Shown here one piece after another: positions 1 to 8,293 of a stretch of DNA of 64,000 nt. Where the stretch lies: positions 1 to 64,000 of the forward strand of contig NZ_JAIMCB010000018.1 of NCBI RefSeq assembly GCF_025499425.1, given 5' to 3'. The notes beneath the pieces are model-generated. The model was given only the letters and a program-made list of their open reading frames with translations, was not told the DNA's origin and did no database searches. A program made the position numbers and the translations under genes. Each line of letters starts with the position of its first letter. Positions within the stretch are counted from its first letter, which is position 1. This DNA comes from Acidiferrimicrobium sp. IK. GTDB lineage: Bacteria; Actinomycetota; Acidimicrobiia; Acidimicrobiales; Palsa-688.

Positions 1-118
1 ACCACGCCCACAAAACGGCGCTCACAACGACCGGTTCGTCGGTCAGTCACACCCGGATGCCCCTCGCTCGTGAACCCGAGTCGCTGAACCCGGAAAACGT
101 GGGTTGTTCAACAGTGTC

Positions 119-778
119 CTAGCTGGCCAGCGCCAGGTCCTCGGTCGGGTCCGCCCGCAGCTGCTGATCCAACTTGCGCTTGATGCGCTGGAGGGCGTTG
201 TCGATCGACTTGACATGACGGCCCAGACGCAGGCCGATCTCTTGGTACGAGGTGCCCTCGACGTAGAGACGGAGGACCTCGACCTCGAAGCCTGACAGGG
301 CGCCGGCGACGGTGGCCCGCATGGCGCCGAGCTGCTCGCGGGAGATCACCTCGTCGGCCGGGTCGGCGATGCGGTGATCGTCGAGGAGGTCCTCCACGGT
401 GCGCTCCGCGGCGTCGTCCCCGCCGCGCGCCGCGCTGATCGACACGTAGCGGTTGAGCGGCTGGTGCTTCTGGCGGGTGGCCGCCTTTATGGCGCTGATC
501 ACCTGCCGGGTCACGCACAGCTCGGCGAACGCCCGGAACGACACCTGGCGATCAGCCTGGAAGTCGCGGGCCGCCTTGTACAGCCCGATCAGACCCTCCT
601 GCTCGATGTCGTCGGCGTCGGCGCCAACCAGGAAGTAGGTCCTCGCCTTGGCCCGGGCGAAGCGGCGGTAGCGGAGGAGGAGCTCCTCGAGGGCGACCTC
701 GTCACCTCCCTGCCAGCGAGCGACGAGCTCCTCGTCGGTCTGGTCGGTGAGCGGCTGGTAGATCGAGCGGATTGCCAT
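119..778 (-). CDS. sigH: SigH-like RNA polymerase sigma-70 family factor
   Basis: Alternative sigma factor of about 219 residues, directing RNA polymerase to specific promoters. Seen: region 2 with a 2.1/2.2-like stretch (DADDIEQEGLIGLYKAARDF), then a C-terminal region 4 helix-turn-helix (VEGTSYQEIGLRLGRHVKSI). Its length and region 2/4 layout resemble the Firmicute stationary-phase factor SigH rather than ECF factors. I chose the ATG at 778, preceded by AGAGGTGTCACC, because the 27 residues upstream are Ser/Pro-rich and unlike the family. It lies downstream of rlmB, the same neighbour as sigH in Bacillus. Which promoters it reads cannot be told from the sequence. Confidence 0.85.
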   Translation of the reverse strand: MAIRSIYQPLTDQTDEELVARWQGGDEVALEELLLRYRRFARAKARTYFLVGADADDIEQEGLIGLYKAARDFQADRQVSFRAFAELCVTRQVISAIKAATRQKHQPLNRYVSISAARGGDDAAERTVEDLLDDHRIADPADEVISREQLGAMRATVAGALSGFEVEVLRLYVEGTSYQEIGLRLGRHVKSIDNALQRIKRKLDQQLRADPTEDLALAS

Positions 779-1166
779 GGTGACACCTCTGGGTGGTGCG
801 ATGGAGGGCTGCGACGGAGGGTGCGGGTCCGTCCGCTGTGAGGTTGAACGACTGGTCACAACGGACTAGTTACTTGTAGCTAGAGCCGCTGTCCTGTGTC
901 AACTGTCACCACGTTGGCTGACGCGCTGTCACCGCTGGCAAACCGCTCAAAACCGGTCAAAGCTGATGACTGTCGGGTAACTTGGCCCGTGCGGGCCAGC
1001 AGATCGTCGGTGCGGGCCACCAACGGCCCGCATGGCCCGGCCCCTAGGAGGGACCGGCCGCCGGGTCTGCTGGCTCAGCCGCGAGACACGCACATGGGAC
1101 TAGTCATCCCGGGGTGGCCGGGGCTGGCGGGCGCAGAGCCGGCTGAGGGGGTCGGCGTCGGGGTTG
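779..1166. other. Gene-free spacer between rlmB and the sigma factor
   Basis: No convincing gene on either strand; open frames here are low-complexity GC artefacts. It should hold the promoter of the sigma gene and the end of the rlmB transcript. A short inverted repeat (GGCCCG-TG-CGGGCC) lies near 983-996. No clear -10/-35 pair could be assigned. Confidence 0.5.
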
Positions 1167-2204
1167 TCAGGCCGAAGCGGCGGCCCGGCGGCGGGCCACC
1201 TCGAAGCACGCCAGGGCGGCGGTCGCCGAAACGTTCAGCGAGTCGAGTGGGCCGAGCATCGGGACCCGAGCCACCACCTCGCAGCGTTCCCTCGCCAGCC
1301 GGGACAAGCCCCGGCCCTCCGCTCCGAGGACGATGGCGACCGCCTCGCTGGCGACCGGCAGCTCCCAGAGACTGGTTGGCCCGTCCGCGTCGAGGCCCAC
1401 CGTCCACACGCCGGCCTCCGACAGCGTCCGGAGCGCGGCGGGGATCCCGGTCACCAACGCGACGGGCAGGTACTCAGCGGCACCGGCGGCCGCCTTCAAC
1501 GCCGAGGGGGTCAAGCGGGCGGAGCGGTGCCGGCCGAGCACAACACCGGTGGCGCCGGCGCTGAGGGCGCTGCGCATGACCGCGCCGAGGTTGTGGGGAT
1601 CGGTGACCTCGTCGAGCACTACCAGCATCGCCGCCGCTTCGCCCGGCGGTTGGATCAACTCGTCAAGGTCCACAGCAACGAGCGGATCGGCGTTTGCGAC
1701 GACGCCCTGCGGCGCGTCGGTGGCCGCCAGAGCGTCGATCCGGCCCCGGCCGACGGCGTGCACCGGGATGGCCCGGGCCCGGGCCAGCTCCGCTAAGGCG
1801 CCGAGCGGACCGTCGTCGCTCTCCGCGACCAGCACCTGGTGGACCCGCCGGCGGCCAGCGAGCAGCAACTCCCGGACCGCCTGGCGCCCCTCGACCTGAT
1901 CCCCGCCGAGACCGTCGCCGGTTCCATCCGCCGCCCGCCGGGATCGGGCGCCACCGGCGCGACCCACCCCGCCGGGAGCCGCGGTCCGCTCGCCGCGGGC
2001 CCTGCCCTGTCCCCCGTCGTGGGCCCTACCAGCGCGGCCCTGCCGGCTGTCGCTCCCAGCCCGCTCGCTCCTGGCGCCGCTACCCGCCGGACTGTCACGT
2101 CGGGCCCCAGCACGGCCCGCGCCGCCAGCCCCAGCACCGCCACGCCCAGCACCGCCACGCCCAGCACCGCCACGCCCGGCGCCGCCCCGCCCCGAAGGGG
2201 TCAC
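1167..2204 (-). CDS. rlmB: 23S rRNA 2'-O-methyltransferase RlmB, TrmH/SpoU family
   Basis: SAM-dependent SPOUT methyltransferase that methylates the 2'-OH of a 23S rRNA guanosine. Seen: a substrate-binding region (VEGRQAVRELL) and the SPOUT motifs LDEVTDPHNLGAVMRSA, VLGAEGRGLS and LNVSATAALACFE, which form the knot and SAM site. The first ~90 residues are Gly/Arg/Ala-rich and partly tandemly repeated. The GTG at 2204 overlaps the ispF stop (GTGA), matching the coupling used elsewhere in this block; an ATG at 2234 would add 10 residues. The cysS gene that often sits between ispF and rlmB is absent. Confidence 0.88.
   Translation of the reverse strand: MTPSGRGGAGRGGAGRGGAGRGGAGAGGAGRAGARRDSPAGSGARSERAGSDSRQGRAGRAHDGGQGRARGERTAAPGGVGRAGGARSRRAADGTGDGLGGDQVEGRQAVRELLLAGRRRVHQVLVAESDDGPLGALAELARARAIPVHAVGRGRIDALAATDAPQGVVANADPLVAVDLDELIQPPGEAAAMLVVLDEVTDPHNLGAVMRSALSAGATGVVLGRHRSARLTPSALKAAAGAAEYLPVALVTGIPAALRTLSEAGVWTVGLDADGPTSLWELPVASEAVAIVLGAEGRGLSRLARERCEVVARVPMLGPLDSLNVSATAALACFEVARRRAAASA
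2132..2176. repeat. Three perfect tandem copies of a 15-bp unit
   Basis: The unit CAGCACCGCCACGCC occurs three times head to tail, followed by a degenerate fourth copy to about 2191. It lies inside the rlmB N-terminal extension. Because 15 is a multiple of three, copy-number change would keep the frame. Confidence 0.9.
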
Positions 2205-2689
2205 CGGGGCACCACGAGGGCCACGGCCCAACACGCCACGCCCTCCCGCCGGCCGATGGTGCCAAGCCCCTCGGCCCGCTTGGCGGTGACCGCCACCGGG
2301 GCGCCCACCACGTCGCTCAAGCGACGCTGCATGTCATCGCGGTGGGGCGCCAGCCGCGGCGACTCGAGGACCACCTTGGCGTCGACGTTGGCGATGTGGA
2401 AGTGGGAGCCGACCATGAGCACGACCCGGGCCAGGATGTCCATGCTGTCGATCCCGGCCAGCGCCGGGTCCGAGGCGGGGAAGTGGGTGCCGATGTCCTG
2501 CATGCCCGCCGCGCCGAGGAGGGCGTCGGCGACCGAGTGGGCGACCACGTCGGCGTCGCTGTGGCCCGCCAGGCCGGGGCCTTCGATGGCAACGCCGCCG
2601 AGGACCAGCCGGCGGGCGGGGTCGTCGCTGAAGGGGTGGACGTCGAAGCCGAGCCCGACGCGGGGCCAGGGCCCGAGCGGCTCGCTCAC
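2201..2689 (-). CDS. ispF: 2-C-methyl-D-erythritol 2,4-cyclodiphosphate synthase IspF
   Basis: Fifth enzyme of the MEP isoprenoid pathway; cyclises CDP-methylerythritol 2-phosphate with loss of CMP. Seen: the metal-binding start GLGFDVHPF, the motif GHSDADVVAHSVADALLGA and the C-terminal TTEGLG-equivalent (KRAEGLGTIG). At 162 residues it is full length. The GTG start overlaps the ispD stop (GTGA, 2686-2689), so the two are probably translationally coupled. Its pathway partner is ispD, and the polyprenyl synthase at 11,071 uses the pathway's products. Confidence 0.97.
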   Translation of the reverse strand: MSEPLGPWPRVGLGFDVHPFSDDPARRLVLGGVAIEGPGLAGHSDADVVAHSVADALLGAAGMQDIGTHFPASDPALAGIDSMDILARVVLMVGSHFHIANVDAKVVLESPRLAPHRDDMQRRLSDVVGAPVAVTAKRAEGLGTIGRREGVACWAVALVVPR

Positions 2690-3345
2690 CGGCGGTCGAT
2701 CGGGGCCAGGGTGCCTTCGCCGAGGAGCGTGGCGGCCACCGCCAGGTCGCCGGGGTCGGTGACTTTGAGGTTGTCGGGCGCGCCGTCGACGCGCACGACG
2801 GTCCCGCCGATCGCCTCCACCAGCGCCGCGTCGTCGGTGGCGTCGCGGCCGCTGGCGTGGGCTTGGCGCAGCACCGACGCCCGGAACGCCTGTGGGGTCT
2901 GGACCGCCACCAGTCGGCTGCGGTCGAGGGTCAGGAGGCTGCCGTCGGGTTGGATCTGCTTGATGGTGTCGGTCACCTGCACGGTCGGGATCGCCGCGTC
3001 GGCTCCCCGGCGGACCGCGTCGAGAGCGGCGTGCCAGATGCTGTCGCGCGCCAGCGGCCGGGCCGCGTCGTGAACCGCGATGATCCCGGCGGAGGCGGGC
3101 ACCGCCTCGAGCCCGGCGCGCACCGACGCCGAGCGGCTGGCGCCGCCGGCGACGACCAGGTCAGCCGGCCACTCCCGCCGCCCGATGTCGTCGGCCGGCA
3201 CCACCAGGACTACACCGGTGCAGCAGCGGCGCGCCTGGTCCAGCGACCAGGCCAGCACCGGGCGCCCGGCCAGCGACTCGTATTGCTTGCGGGCCCCGAA
3301 GCGGGTTCCGATACCGCCGGCCACGACGACCGCCCAGGCCTCCAC
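2686..3345 (-). CDS. ispD: 2-C-methyl-D-erythritol 4-phosphate cytidylyltransferase IspD
   Basis: Third step of the MEP pathway; transfers CMP from CTP to methylerythritol 4-phosphate. Seen: the nucleotide-binding start VVVAGGIGTRFGARKQYESL with its Arg and Lys, the middle motif VHDAARPL and the motif AIPTVQVTDTIK. Full length at 219 residues. It lies between carD (25 bp upstream) and ispF (overlapping), as in the conserved carD-ispD-ispF arrangement of many Actinomycetota. Confidence 0.97.
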   Translation of the reverse strand: MEAWAVVVAGGIGTRFGARKQYESLAGRPVLAWSLDQARRCCTGVVLVVPADDIGRREWPADLVVAGGASRSASVRAGLEAVPASAGIIAVHDAARPLARDSIWHAALDAVRRGADAAIPTVQVTDTIKQIQPDGSLLTLDRSRLVAVQTPQAFRASVLRQAHASGRDATDDAALVEAIGGTVVRVDGAPDNLKVTDPGDLAVAATLLGEGTLAPIDRR

Positions 3346-3370
3346 GACGCTCAGCTCCCTTGCGCGCCGC

Positions 3371-3850
3371 CTACGGCAGCGCGTCGTCCAGTTTCTTCTC
3401 CGCCTCGACCTCTGACACGCCGATGGCGAAGGTCAGCTCCGAGACCAGGATCTGCCGGGCCCGGTTGAGCATCCGCTTCTCCCCCGCCGACAGACCCTTG
3501 TCCTTGTCACGGTTGGACAGGTTCCGGACCACCTCGGCGACCTGGTAGATGTCGCCGGACTTCAGCTTCTCCACGTGGTTCTTGTAGCGCCGGGACCAGT
3601 TGGTCGGCATCCGCACGTCCTTCTTGCGCAACACGGCGAACACCTCCTCGACCTCCTCGTCGTTGATGACCTCGCGCAACCCGACCTCGTCGGTGTTGTC
3701 GGCGGGGACCATCAACACCAGGTCTCCGTAGGCCAAGCGGAGGACGAGGTATTCCTTCTTCTCGCCGAACGCTTCCTTGAACTCGCGCCGCTCCACCACG
3801 GCAGCCCCGTGGTGGGGGTAGACGACCTTGTCTCCGACGTCGAACGGCAT
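3371..3850 (-). CDS. carD: CarD-family transcriptional regulator
   Basis: RNA polymerase-binding factor; CarD contacts the beta subunit and stabilises open promoter complexes, notably on rRNA genes. Seen: the N-terminal RNAP-interaction domain (FDVGDKVVYPHHGAAVVE) and a C-terminal helical DNA-binding domain ending in an EVEAEKKLDDALP tail. Length of about 159 residues is typical. The ATG at 3850 is chosen because it begins exactly at the family start MPFDVGDKVVYP; the upstream open frame is a shadow. It is divergent from the crp-type gene, so the 91 bp between them hold both promoters. Confidence 0.95.
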   Translation of the reverse strand: MPFDVGDKVVYPHHGAAVVERREFKEAFGEKKEYLVLRLAYGDLVLMVPADNTDEVGLREVINDEEVEEVFAVLRKKDVRMPTNWSRRYKNHVEKLKSGDIYQVAEVVRNLSNRDKDKGLSAGEKRMLNRARQILVSELTFAIGVSEVEAEKKLDDALP

Positions 3851-3859
3851 GGTGCTCCC

Positions 3860-3885
3860 GGGAATGGTACGGCTGGGGGGTCGTT
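3860..3885 (+). promoter_or_regulatory. Possible SigR-type promoter ahead of the crp-like gene
   Basis: GGGAAT is followed after 17 bases by GTT. The known SigR consensus is GGAAT, 18 bases, GTT, so the spacing is one short. It ends 57 bp before the crp-like ATG, and a SigR/RsrA pair is encoded at 27 kb. Weak, spacing-limited evidence. Confidence 0.25.
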
Positions 3886-3941
3886 CCAGGGTACAGGACC
3901 CCGGGCCCGAGGGCCGTTCGCGGGTTAGTCTGCCTCCCAGC

Positions 3942-4601
3942 ATGGACGACCTCGCGCTTCTGGCCCGCTCTGATCTGTTCTCGGCCTTCGACGAGGCGGC
4001 GCTCGAGCGGCTGCTGACCGGGGCCCGGCCGCTGCGCTGCGACCGCAACCAGGTGATCTTCTCCGAGGGGGCGTCGGCCGACGAGCTGTTCGTGGTCCGC
4101 TCCGGGCGCATCGCGGTCGGTCGCCGCTCCCCCGACGGGCGCGAGTCGCTGGTGGCGCTCATGGAGGCCGGGGACCTCTTCGGCGAGATGCCGTTGTTCG
4201 ATCAAGGCGAGCGCTCCGCGTCGGCCCGGGCGCTGGAGAGTTCCGAGCTGCTCCGCCTCCCCTACCACCTGGTCCGCGAGGCGCTCGACGCCCGCCCGGA
4301 GCTGCTCTGGGACGTCGTCAGCCTCCTGGCCCAACGGCTGCGCAGCACCGACTCGGCGCTGGCCGACGCGGTGTTCTTGGACGTGACCGGCCGCACCGCC
4401 AAGCGGCTGCTGGAGCTGGCCGGGGAGGCCGACGAGTTCCAGCTGCCGATCACCCAGGAGGAGCTGGCCGGCCTGGTGGGGGCGTCGCGCGAGCGGGTCA
4501 ACAAGGCGATCGCCGCGTTCATCCGCCTCGGGTGGATCGACCAGATCGACCGCCGCTACCGGATCATCGAGCGCGACCGCCTGGCGCAGCGGGCCCGCTA
4601 G
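3942..4601 (+). CDS. Crp/Fnr-family transcriptional regulator
   Basis: Cyclic-nucleotide-type regulator of 219 residues. Seen: an N-terminal cupin-like sensor domain with FSEGASADELFVVRSGRIAV and a phosphate-binding-cassette-like GDLFGEMPLFDQGERSASARA, then a winged HTH with ITQEELAGLVGASRERVNKA. The sensor keeps FGEMPLF followed by RSASARA, close to CRP proteins that bind cAMP, so cyclic-nucleotide binding is plausible but not proven. No FNR cysteine cluster is visible. It is the only plus-strand gene here and is divergent from carD. Ligand and targets are unknown. Confidence 0.9.
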   Translation: MDDLALLARSDLFSAFDEAALERLLTGARPLRCDRNQVIFSEGASADELFVVRSGRIAVGRRSPDGRESLVALMEAGDLFGEMPLFDQGERSASARALESSELLRLPYHLVREALDARPELLWDVVSLLAQRLRSTDSALADAVFLDVTGRTAKRLLELAGEADEFQLPITQEELAGLVGASRERVNKAIAAFIRLGWIDQIDRRYRIIERDRLAQRAR

Positions 4602-4616
4602 CGGCCGCGGCTGGGC

Positions 4617-5687
4617 TCAGCTGTAGCTGTCGAGGATCGACGACTCGGTCAGGCGGGCCAGGCCGTCCTTGACGATCCGGGCGGTGGTGCCGTCGATGCC
4701 GTCGACCGCCTCGAGGTCCTCGACGGTGGCCCGCATCAGCTTCTGCAGGTTCCCGAAGCGGGCCGTCAGGGTGTCGATGGCGGCTTCTTGGAGGCGGGGC
4801 ACCTTGGCCAGCAGCCGGTAGCCCCTCGGGACCAGGCTGGCGTCGACGTCGCCGCCGGCGGGCAGGTGCAGGATCCCGGCGACCGCGCCGAGGTCGAGCA
4901 GGCGCTCGGTGCTCAAGCTGGCCAGGGCGCGCAGCGCCCCCTCGGCCGCGCCCGGGTCCCCGTCGACCACGTAGTCGCGAATCACGTGACGGCGGTCGTC
5001 ATCGACGCCGCCCATGAGCTCCTCGAGCTGGAGGTGCACGAGCCGGCCGTCGGTGCCCAGCTCGACGATGTAGCCCTCGACCTCGTCGGCGATGCGGCTG
5101 ACCATCTCGGCTCGCTGCAAGACGGTCACCGCGTCCTTGGTGGTCACCAGGTCCTCGACTTCCAGCGCCGAGAGGCTGCTGGTCACCGCGTCGAGCCGGT
5201 TGCGGTAGCGCTCGAGGGTTTGCAGCGCCTGGTTGGCCCGCCCGAGGACCCTGGCCACCGGGTCCAGCGCCCGCTTGTGGCCGCCACGGTAGACCGTGAT
5301 GACCGCCAGGTCCTCTGACACTGCGATGACCGGCACCGCGACCGCCCGCGCCACCCGCTCTGCGGTGCGGTGCCGGGTGCCGGTCTCGGTGGTGGCCAGG
5401 TTGGGGTTGGGAACCAGGTGGACGTTGGCCCGGGCGATGCGGCTGGCGTCGGGGGCCAGGATGATCGCGCCGTCCATCTTGGCCAGCTCGTAGAGGCGCT
5501 GAGGGCTGAACTCGGCGTCGAGGAGGAAGCCGCCCGAGCAGATGTCGAGGACTTCGGGGCCGTCACCGACGACGATCAACGCTCCCTTGCTGGCCTGCAA
5601 GATGCGGTCCAGGCCGGCTCGCAGCGGGCGGCCCGGGGCCACCGCCGCGAGGGCCTCGATCATGGCGGCCCGGGCCTCGTCCAGCAC
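4617..5687 (-). CDS. disA: DNA integrity scanning protein / diadenylate cyclase DisA
   Basis: Makes cyclic di-AMP from two ATP while scanning DNA for branched structures. Seen: the DAC domain with the catalytic DGA motif (AKMDGAIIL) and GTRHRTAER, a helical linker, and C-terminal helix-hairpin-helix repeats (GNLQKLMRATVEDLEAVDGI). Length 356 is normal for an octameric DisA. It follows radA by about 80 bp on the same strand, the widespread radA-disA pairing that links recombination and c-di-AMP signalling; RadA is known to bind DisA in Bacillus. Confidence 0.97.
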   Translation of the reverse strand: MLDEARAAMIEALAAVAPGRPLRAGLDRILQASKGALIVVGDGPEVLDICSGGFLLDAEFSPQRLYELAKMDGAIILAPDASRIARANVHLVPNPNLATTETGTRHRTAERVARAVAVPVIAVSEDLAVITVYRGGHKRALDPVARVLGRANQALQTLERYRNRLDAVTSSLSALEVEDLVTTKDAVTVLQRAEMVSRIADEVEGYIVELGTDGRLVHLQLEELMGGVDDDRRHVIRDYVVDGDPGAAEGALRALASLSTERLLDLGAVAGILHLPAGGDVDASLVPRGYRLLAKVPRLQEAAIDTLTARFGNLQKLMRATVEDLEAVDGIDGTTARIVKDGLARLTESSILDSYS

Positions 5688-5770
5688 TGTAGGAAGGGTA
5701 GTCGGACGCCGGCGCTGCCGGCATCCGAATACCCCGGCGGTAACCGCCCGTCACCGAGCGGACAGGCCCG

Positions 5771-7261
5771 TCAGTCGAGCAGGGCGGCCGCTGCGGCCGC
5801 CGCGGGCGGACCACCGGCCGCGGCCCGCAAGGCGCCCCGGTGCCCGACGTCGCGGGTGGCTCCCCCGTCCCGGGCGGAGGAGCCCCTCCCCGCCCCGGCG
5901 GCCCCGGCAGGCTGGCCGGCGCCTAGGACCGTGGCCACCGCCTCGGCCAGGGAACCGACCCGGCGCAGGCGTACGCCGGGCTCATCGGGCGCCGAGGCGG
6001 GGACCACCGCCGTGGAGAACCCGAGCCGGGCCGCCTCCCGAAGCCGCCGGGAGCTGTGGGCGACCTGACGGATCTCGCCGCCGAGGCCGATCTCGCCGAG
6101 CACCACCAGGTCCGGCGGCAGGGCCACGCCCGTGCGGGCCGAGGCCAGCGCCAGCGCCACCGCCAGGTCGGCGCCGGGCTCGACGACCCGCACGCCACCG
6201 ACCGCGGAGACGTACACGTCGCTCGGCAGGCAGTTGATCCCCGCCCGCTGCTGGAGGACCGCCACCAGCAACGCCAGGCGGCTGGCGTCGAGCCCCGAAA
6301 CGGACCGGCGGGGCGCGGCCAGCGTGGACTCGCACACCAACGCCTGCAACTCCACCAGCAGCGGCCGGTAGCCCTCCATCGACGGGAAGACCACCGAGCC
6401 CGGCGTCCCCTGGCGGCGGTCGCCGAGGAACAAGCCGCTCGGGTCGGGCACCCCCTTCAGGCCGGCGTCGCCCATCTCGAAAAGGCCCAGCTCCCCGGTC
6501 GGTCCGAAGCGGTGCTTGACGCTGCGCAGGAGCCGCAGGGCGTGGTGACGCTCGCCGTCGAAGGTCAGCACGGTATCGACGACGTGCTCGAGGACCCTGG
6601 GGCCGGCCAGCGTCCCGTCCTTGGTGACGTGGCCGACGAGGACCACCGCCGGGCCGTCGGCCTTGGCCATGGCGGTCAGTGCCTGGGCGCAGCCTCGGAC
6701 CTGGGCCACCGAGCCGGGCGCCGAGCCCAGCTCCGGGTCCCACACCGTCTGCACCGAGTCGACCACCACCACGTCGGGGGCCAGATCGGCGACTGCGGCG
6801 CGGATGCCGGGCATCGACGTCTCCGCGACCAGCCACATCCCCGGCCGGACCGCGCCCAGCCGCCCGGCTCGGCGGCGGACCTGCTGCGCGGACTCCTCGG
6901 CCGACACCAGCAGGCACTTCCAACCTCGGGAGGCCAGGCTGGCCAGGGTCTGGAGGAGGAGCGTGGACTTGCCGACCCCCGGCTCCCCGCCGACGAGGGT
7001 GACCGAGCCGCGGACCAGGCCGCCGCCGAGCACCCGATCCAGCTCGTCGATCCCGGTCGCCGACGGGGCGCCGGCGCCGCCGTCGACGTCGGCCAACGCG
7101 ACGGGGGCGGCGATCGAAGCCGGCCGGCCGGCGGCGGCCCGGACCGGCTCCACCTCCTCAACCAGGCTGCCCCACGCCTCGCAACCGGGGCAGCGGCCCG
7201 CCCACCTGGGGGTGACCGCCCCGCACTCCTGGCAGCGGTGCAGGGTCCGGGCCCGGCTCAC
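5771..7261 (-). CDS. radA: DNA repair protein RadA (Sms), branch-migration ATPase
   Basis: RecA-like hexameric helicase that extends recombination intermediates. Seen: an N-terminal four-cysteine zinc motif (CQECGAVTPRWAGRCPGC), Walker A GEPGVGKST, Walker B VVVVDSVQTV and a C-terminal Lon-like domain. The family KNRFG motif reads KHRFG at residues 249-253. I took the GTG at 7261, which has GAGG about 10 bases upstream and puts the zinc finger near the start; a GTG at 7312 would add 17 atypical residues. Its neighbour disA supports the call. Confidence 0.95.
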   Translation of the reverse strand: MSRARTLHRCQECGAVTPRWAGRCPGCEAWGSLVEEVEPVRAAAGRPASIAAPVALADVDGGAGAPSATGIDELDRVLGGGLVRGSVTLVGGEPGVGKSTLLLQTLASLASRGWKCLLVSAEESAQQVRRRAGRLGAVRPGMWLVAETSMPGIRAAVADLAPDVVVVDSVQTVWDPELGSAPGSVAQVRGCAQALTAMAKADGPAVVLVGHVTKDGTLAGPRVLEHVVDTVLTFDGERHHALRLLRSVKHRFGPTGELGLFEMGDAGLKGVPDPSGLFLGDRRQGTPGSVVFPSMEGYRPLLVELQALVCESTLAAPRRSVSGLDASRLALLVAVLQQRAGINCLPSDVYVSAVGGVRVVEPGADLAVALALASARTGVALPPDLVVLGEIGLGGEIRQVAHSSRRLREAARLGFSTAVVPASAPDEPGVRLRRVGSLAEAVATVLGAGQPAGAAGAGRGSSARDGGATRDVGHRGALRAAAGGPPAAAAAAALLD

Positions 7262-7359
7262 GCGCCGGCCTCGGGACCCGCATGACCACCCCGACGAGGA
7301 AAGGGAACGCACGTTCGCACGGCTCCCACCCTAGAGACCCGGTGTGACCATCCCGGGGA

Positions 7360-8193
7360 TCAGCCCCCCCGGGACCCTGCGGGCGCCCGGGGCCGCCGGC
7401 TGTGGGCTCCCCTCGGGCGCCGGCGGCGCCGCCACAACAGCCACCCCAACCCGACCAGGACCACCAGCAGCACACCAGCGGCGACCGCCGCGGCGGTGAT
7501 GGCGCCGGTGTTCCACGTGCGGGTGGTGGCGTCGAGCGCCAGACGATCCCCGAGCGGCGCGGACCACTCCAGCTGGCCGCCGCTGCGCGACGTGGCGTCG
7601 GTGGAGCGCAGCGCCCCAGGGAGCGCGACCCCGACCCGGAGGCTGAGGGCCTGGGCCGGCTGGACACCGGCTTGGGCGGCGGCCTCCGCCGGGTCGAAGC
7701 CGAGCGGCGAGCCGGTCGGGCCGGTCAGTCCCTGGTCACCGAAGCACCCGACCCCGCACGACAGGTCGATCCTGCCGGTGAGGGTGGACCGGTCCTGCCA
7801 CAGGCTGTGGGTGCGCCGCAAGGCCAGCTCGACGACGTGCGTGCCCCCGCTGCCGGCGATCGACGCCACCACCTCGGAGAGCTGGGCTGGCGTCGCGAAG
7901 CGGTGGGCCGCGGCGACCGACGCGCCACCGCCGGCGGTGGCGGTGACCGGCCCCACCGCCCACCCTTGGGCTGCCAGGCCGGCGGTGTCGAGCTGGCTGG
8001 CCAGACCGCCGACCGCGGTGTTGGCGGCGGGGTCGAGGGTGACGGTCACCGTGACGGTGCCCGACCCGTCGGGCCGGACCGCTACCGACACGTGGGCGCT
8101 GGCCTGGCACGACGCGCACGCCAACGCGATCAGCAGCGCGACCGCGACAGCCGTCAGCGACCGCCGCCCTCGCCCTACAGCCCGCCGCCGCAT
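7360..8193 (-). CDS. Putative LppM-like lipoprotein with C-terminal membrane anchor
   Basis: Predicted envelope protein of 277 residues. Seen: a twin-Arg/hydrophobic signal peptide ending in a lipobox-like LACASC, a beta-rich region opening HVSVAVRPDGSGTVTVTVTL, and a transmembrane helix near residues 235-258 followed by an Arg-rich cytoplasmic tail. This resembles the mycobacterial LppM (DUF3153) layout; I am moderately sure of the family and do not know the function. The ATG at 8193 is chosen because it begins the signal peptide. It sits between clpC and radA, a position without an obvious functional link. Confidence 0.7.
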   Translation of the reverse strand: MRRRAVGRGRRSLTAVAVALLIALACASCQASAHVSVAVRPDGSGTVTVTVTLDPAANTAVGGLASQLDTAGLAAQGWAVGPVTATAGGGASVAAAHRFATPAQLSEVVASIAGSGGTHVVELALRRTHSLWQDRSTLTGRIDLSCGVGCFGDQGLTGPTGSPLGFDPAEAAAQAGVQPAQALSLRVGVALPGALRSTDATSRSGGQLEWSAPLGDRLALDATTRTWNTGAITAAAVAAGVLLVVLVGLGWLLWRRRRRPRGAHSRRPRAPAGSRGG

Positions 8194-8225
8194 CCGGGCG
8201 AGGCTAGCGGCAGGAAGTACGCGCC

Positions 8226-8251
8226 GGACCCCCGGCCGGGGCCGGGGGTCC
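8226..8251. terminator. Strong GC hairpin between clpC and the lipoprotein gene
   Basis: A perfect inverted repeat with 12-base arms (GGACCCCCGGCC and its complement) and a 2-base centre, in the 100-bp gap downstream of clpC. No T-run follows on the minus strand, so it is either a processing or attenuation hairpin or a non-canonical terminator. The structure is certain; its role is inferred. Confidence 0.55.
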
Positions 8252-8293
8252 TTGGTGCGAGCGGTATGTGCTGAGGGTGGTGTCGGGTGGGCG

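Noticed and set aside
2132-2191. CRISPR-like repeat array
   Set aside because: The 15-bp units are contiguous without spacers and lie inside a coding region.
3851-4162. N-terminal extension of CarD
   Set aside because: The extension runs over the divergent crp-like gene and is Ser/Arg-rich; the family begins at MPFDVGDK.
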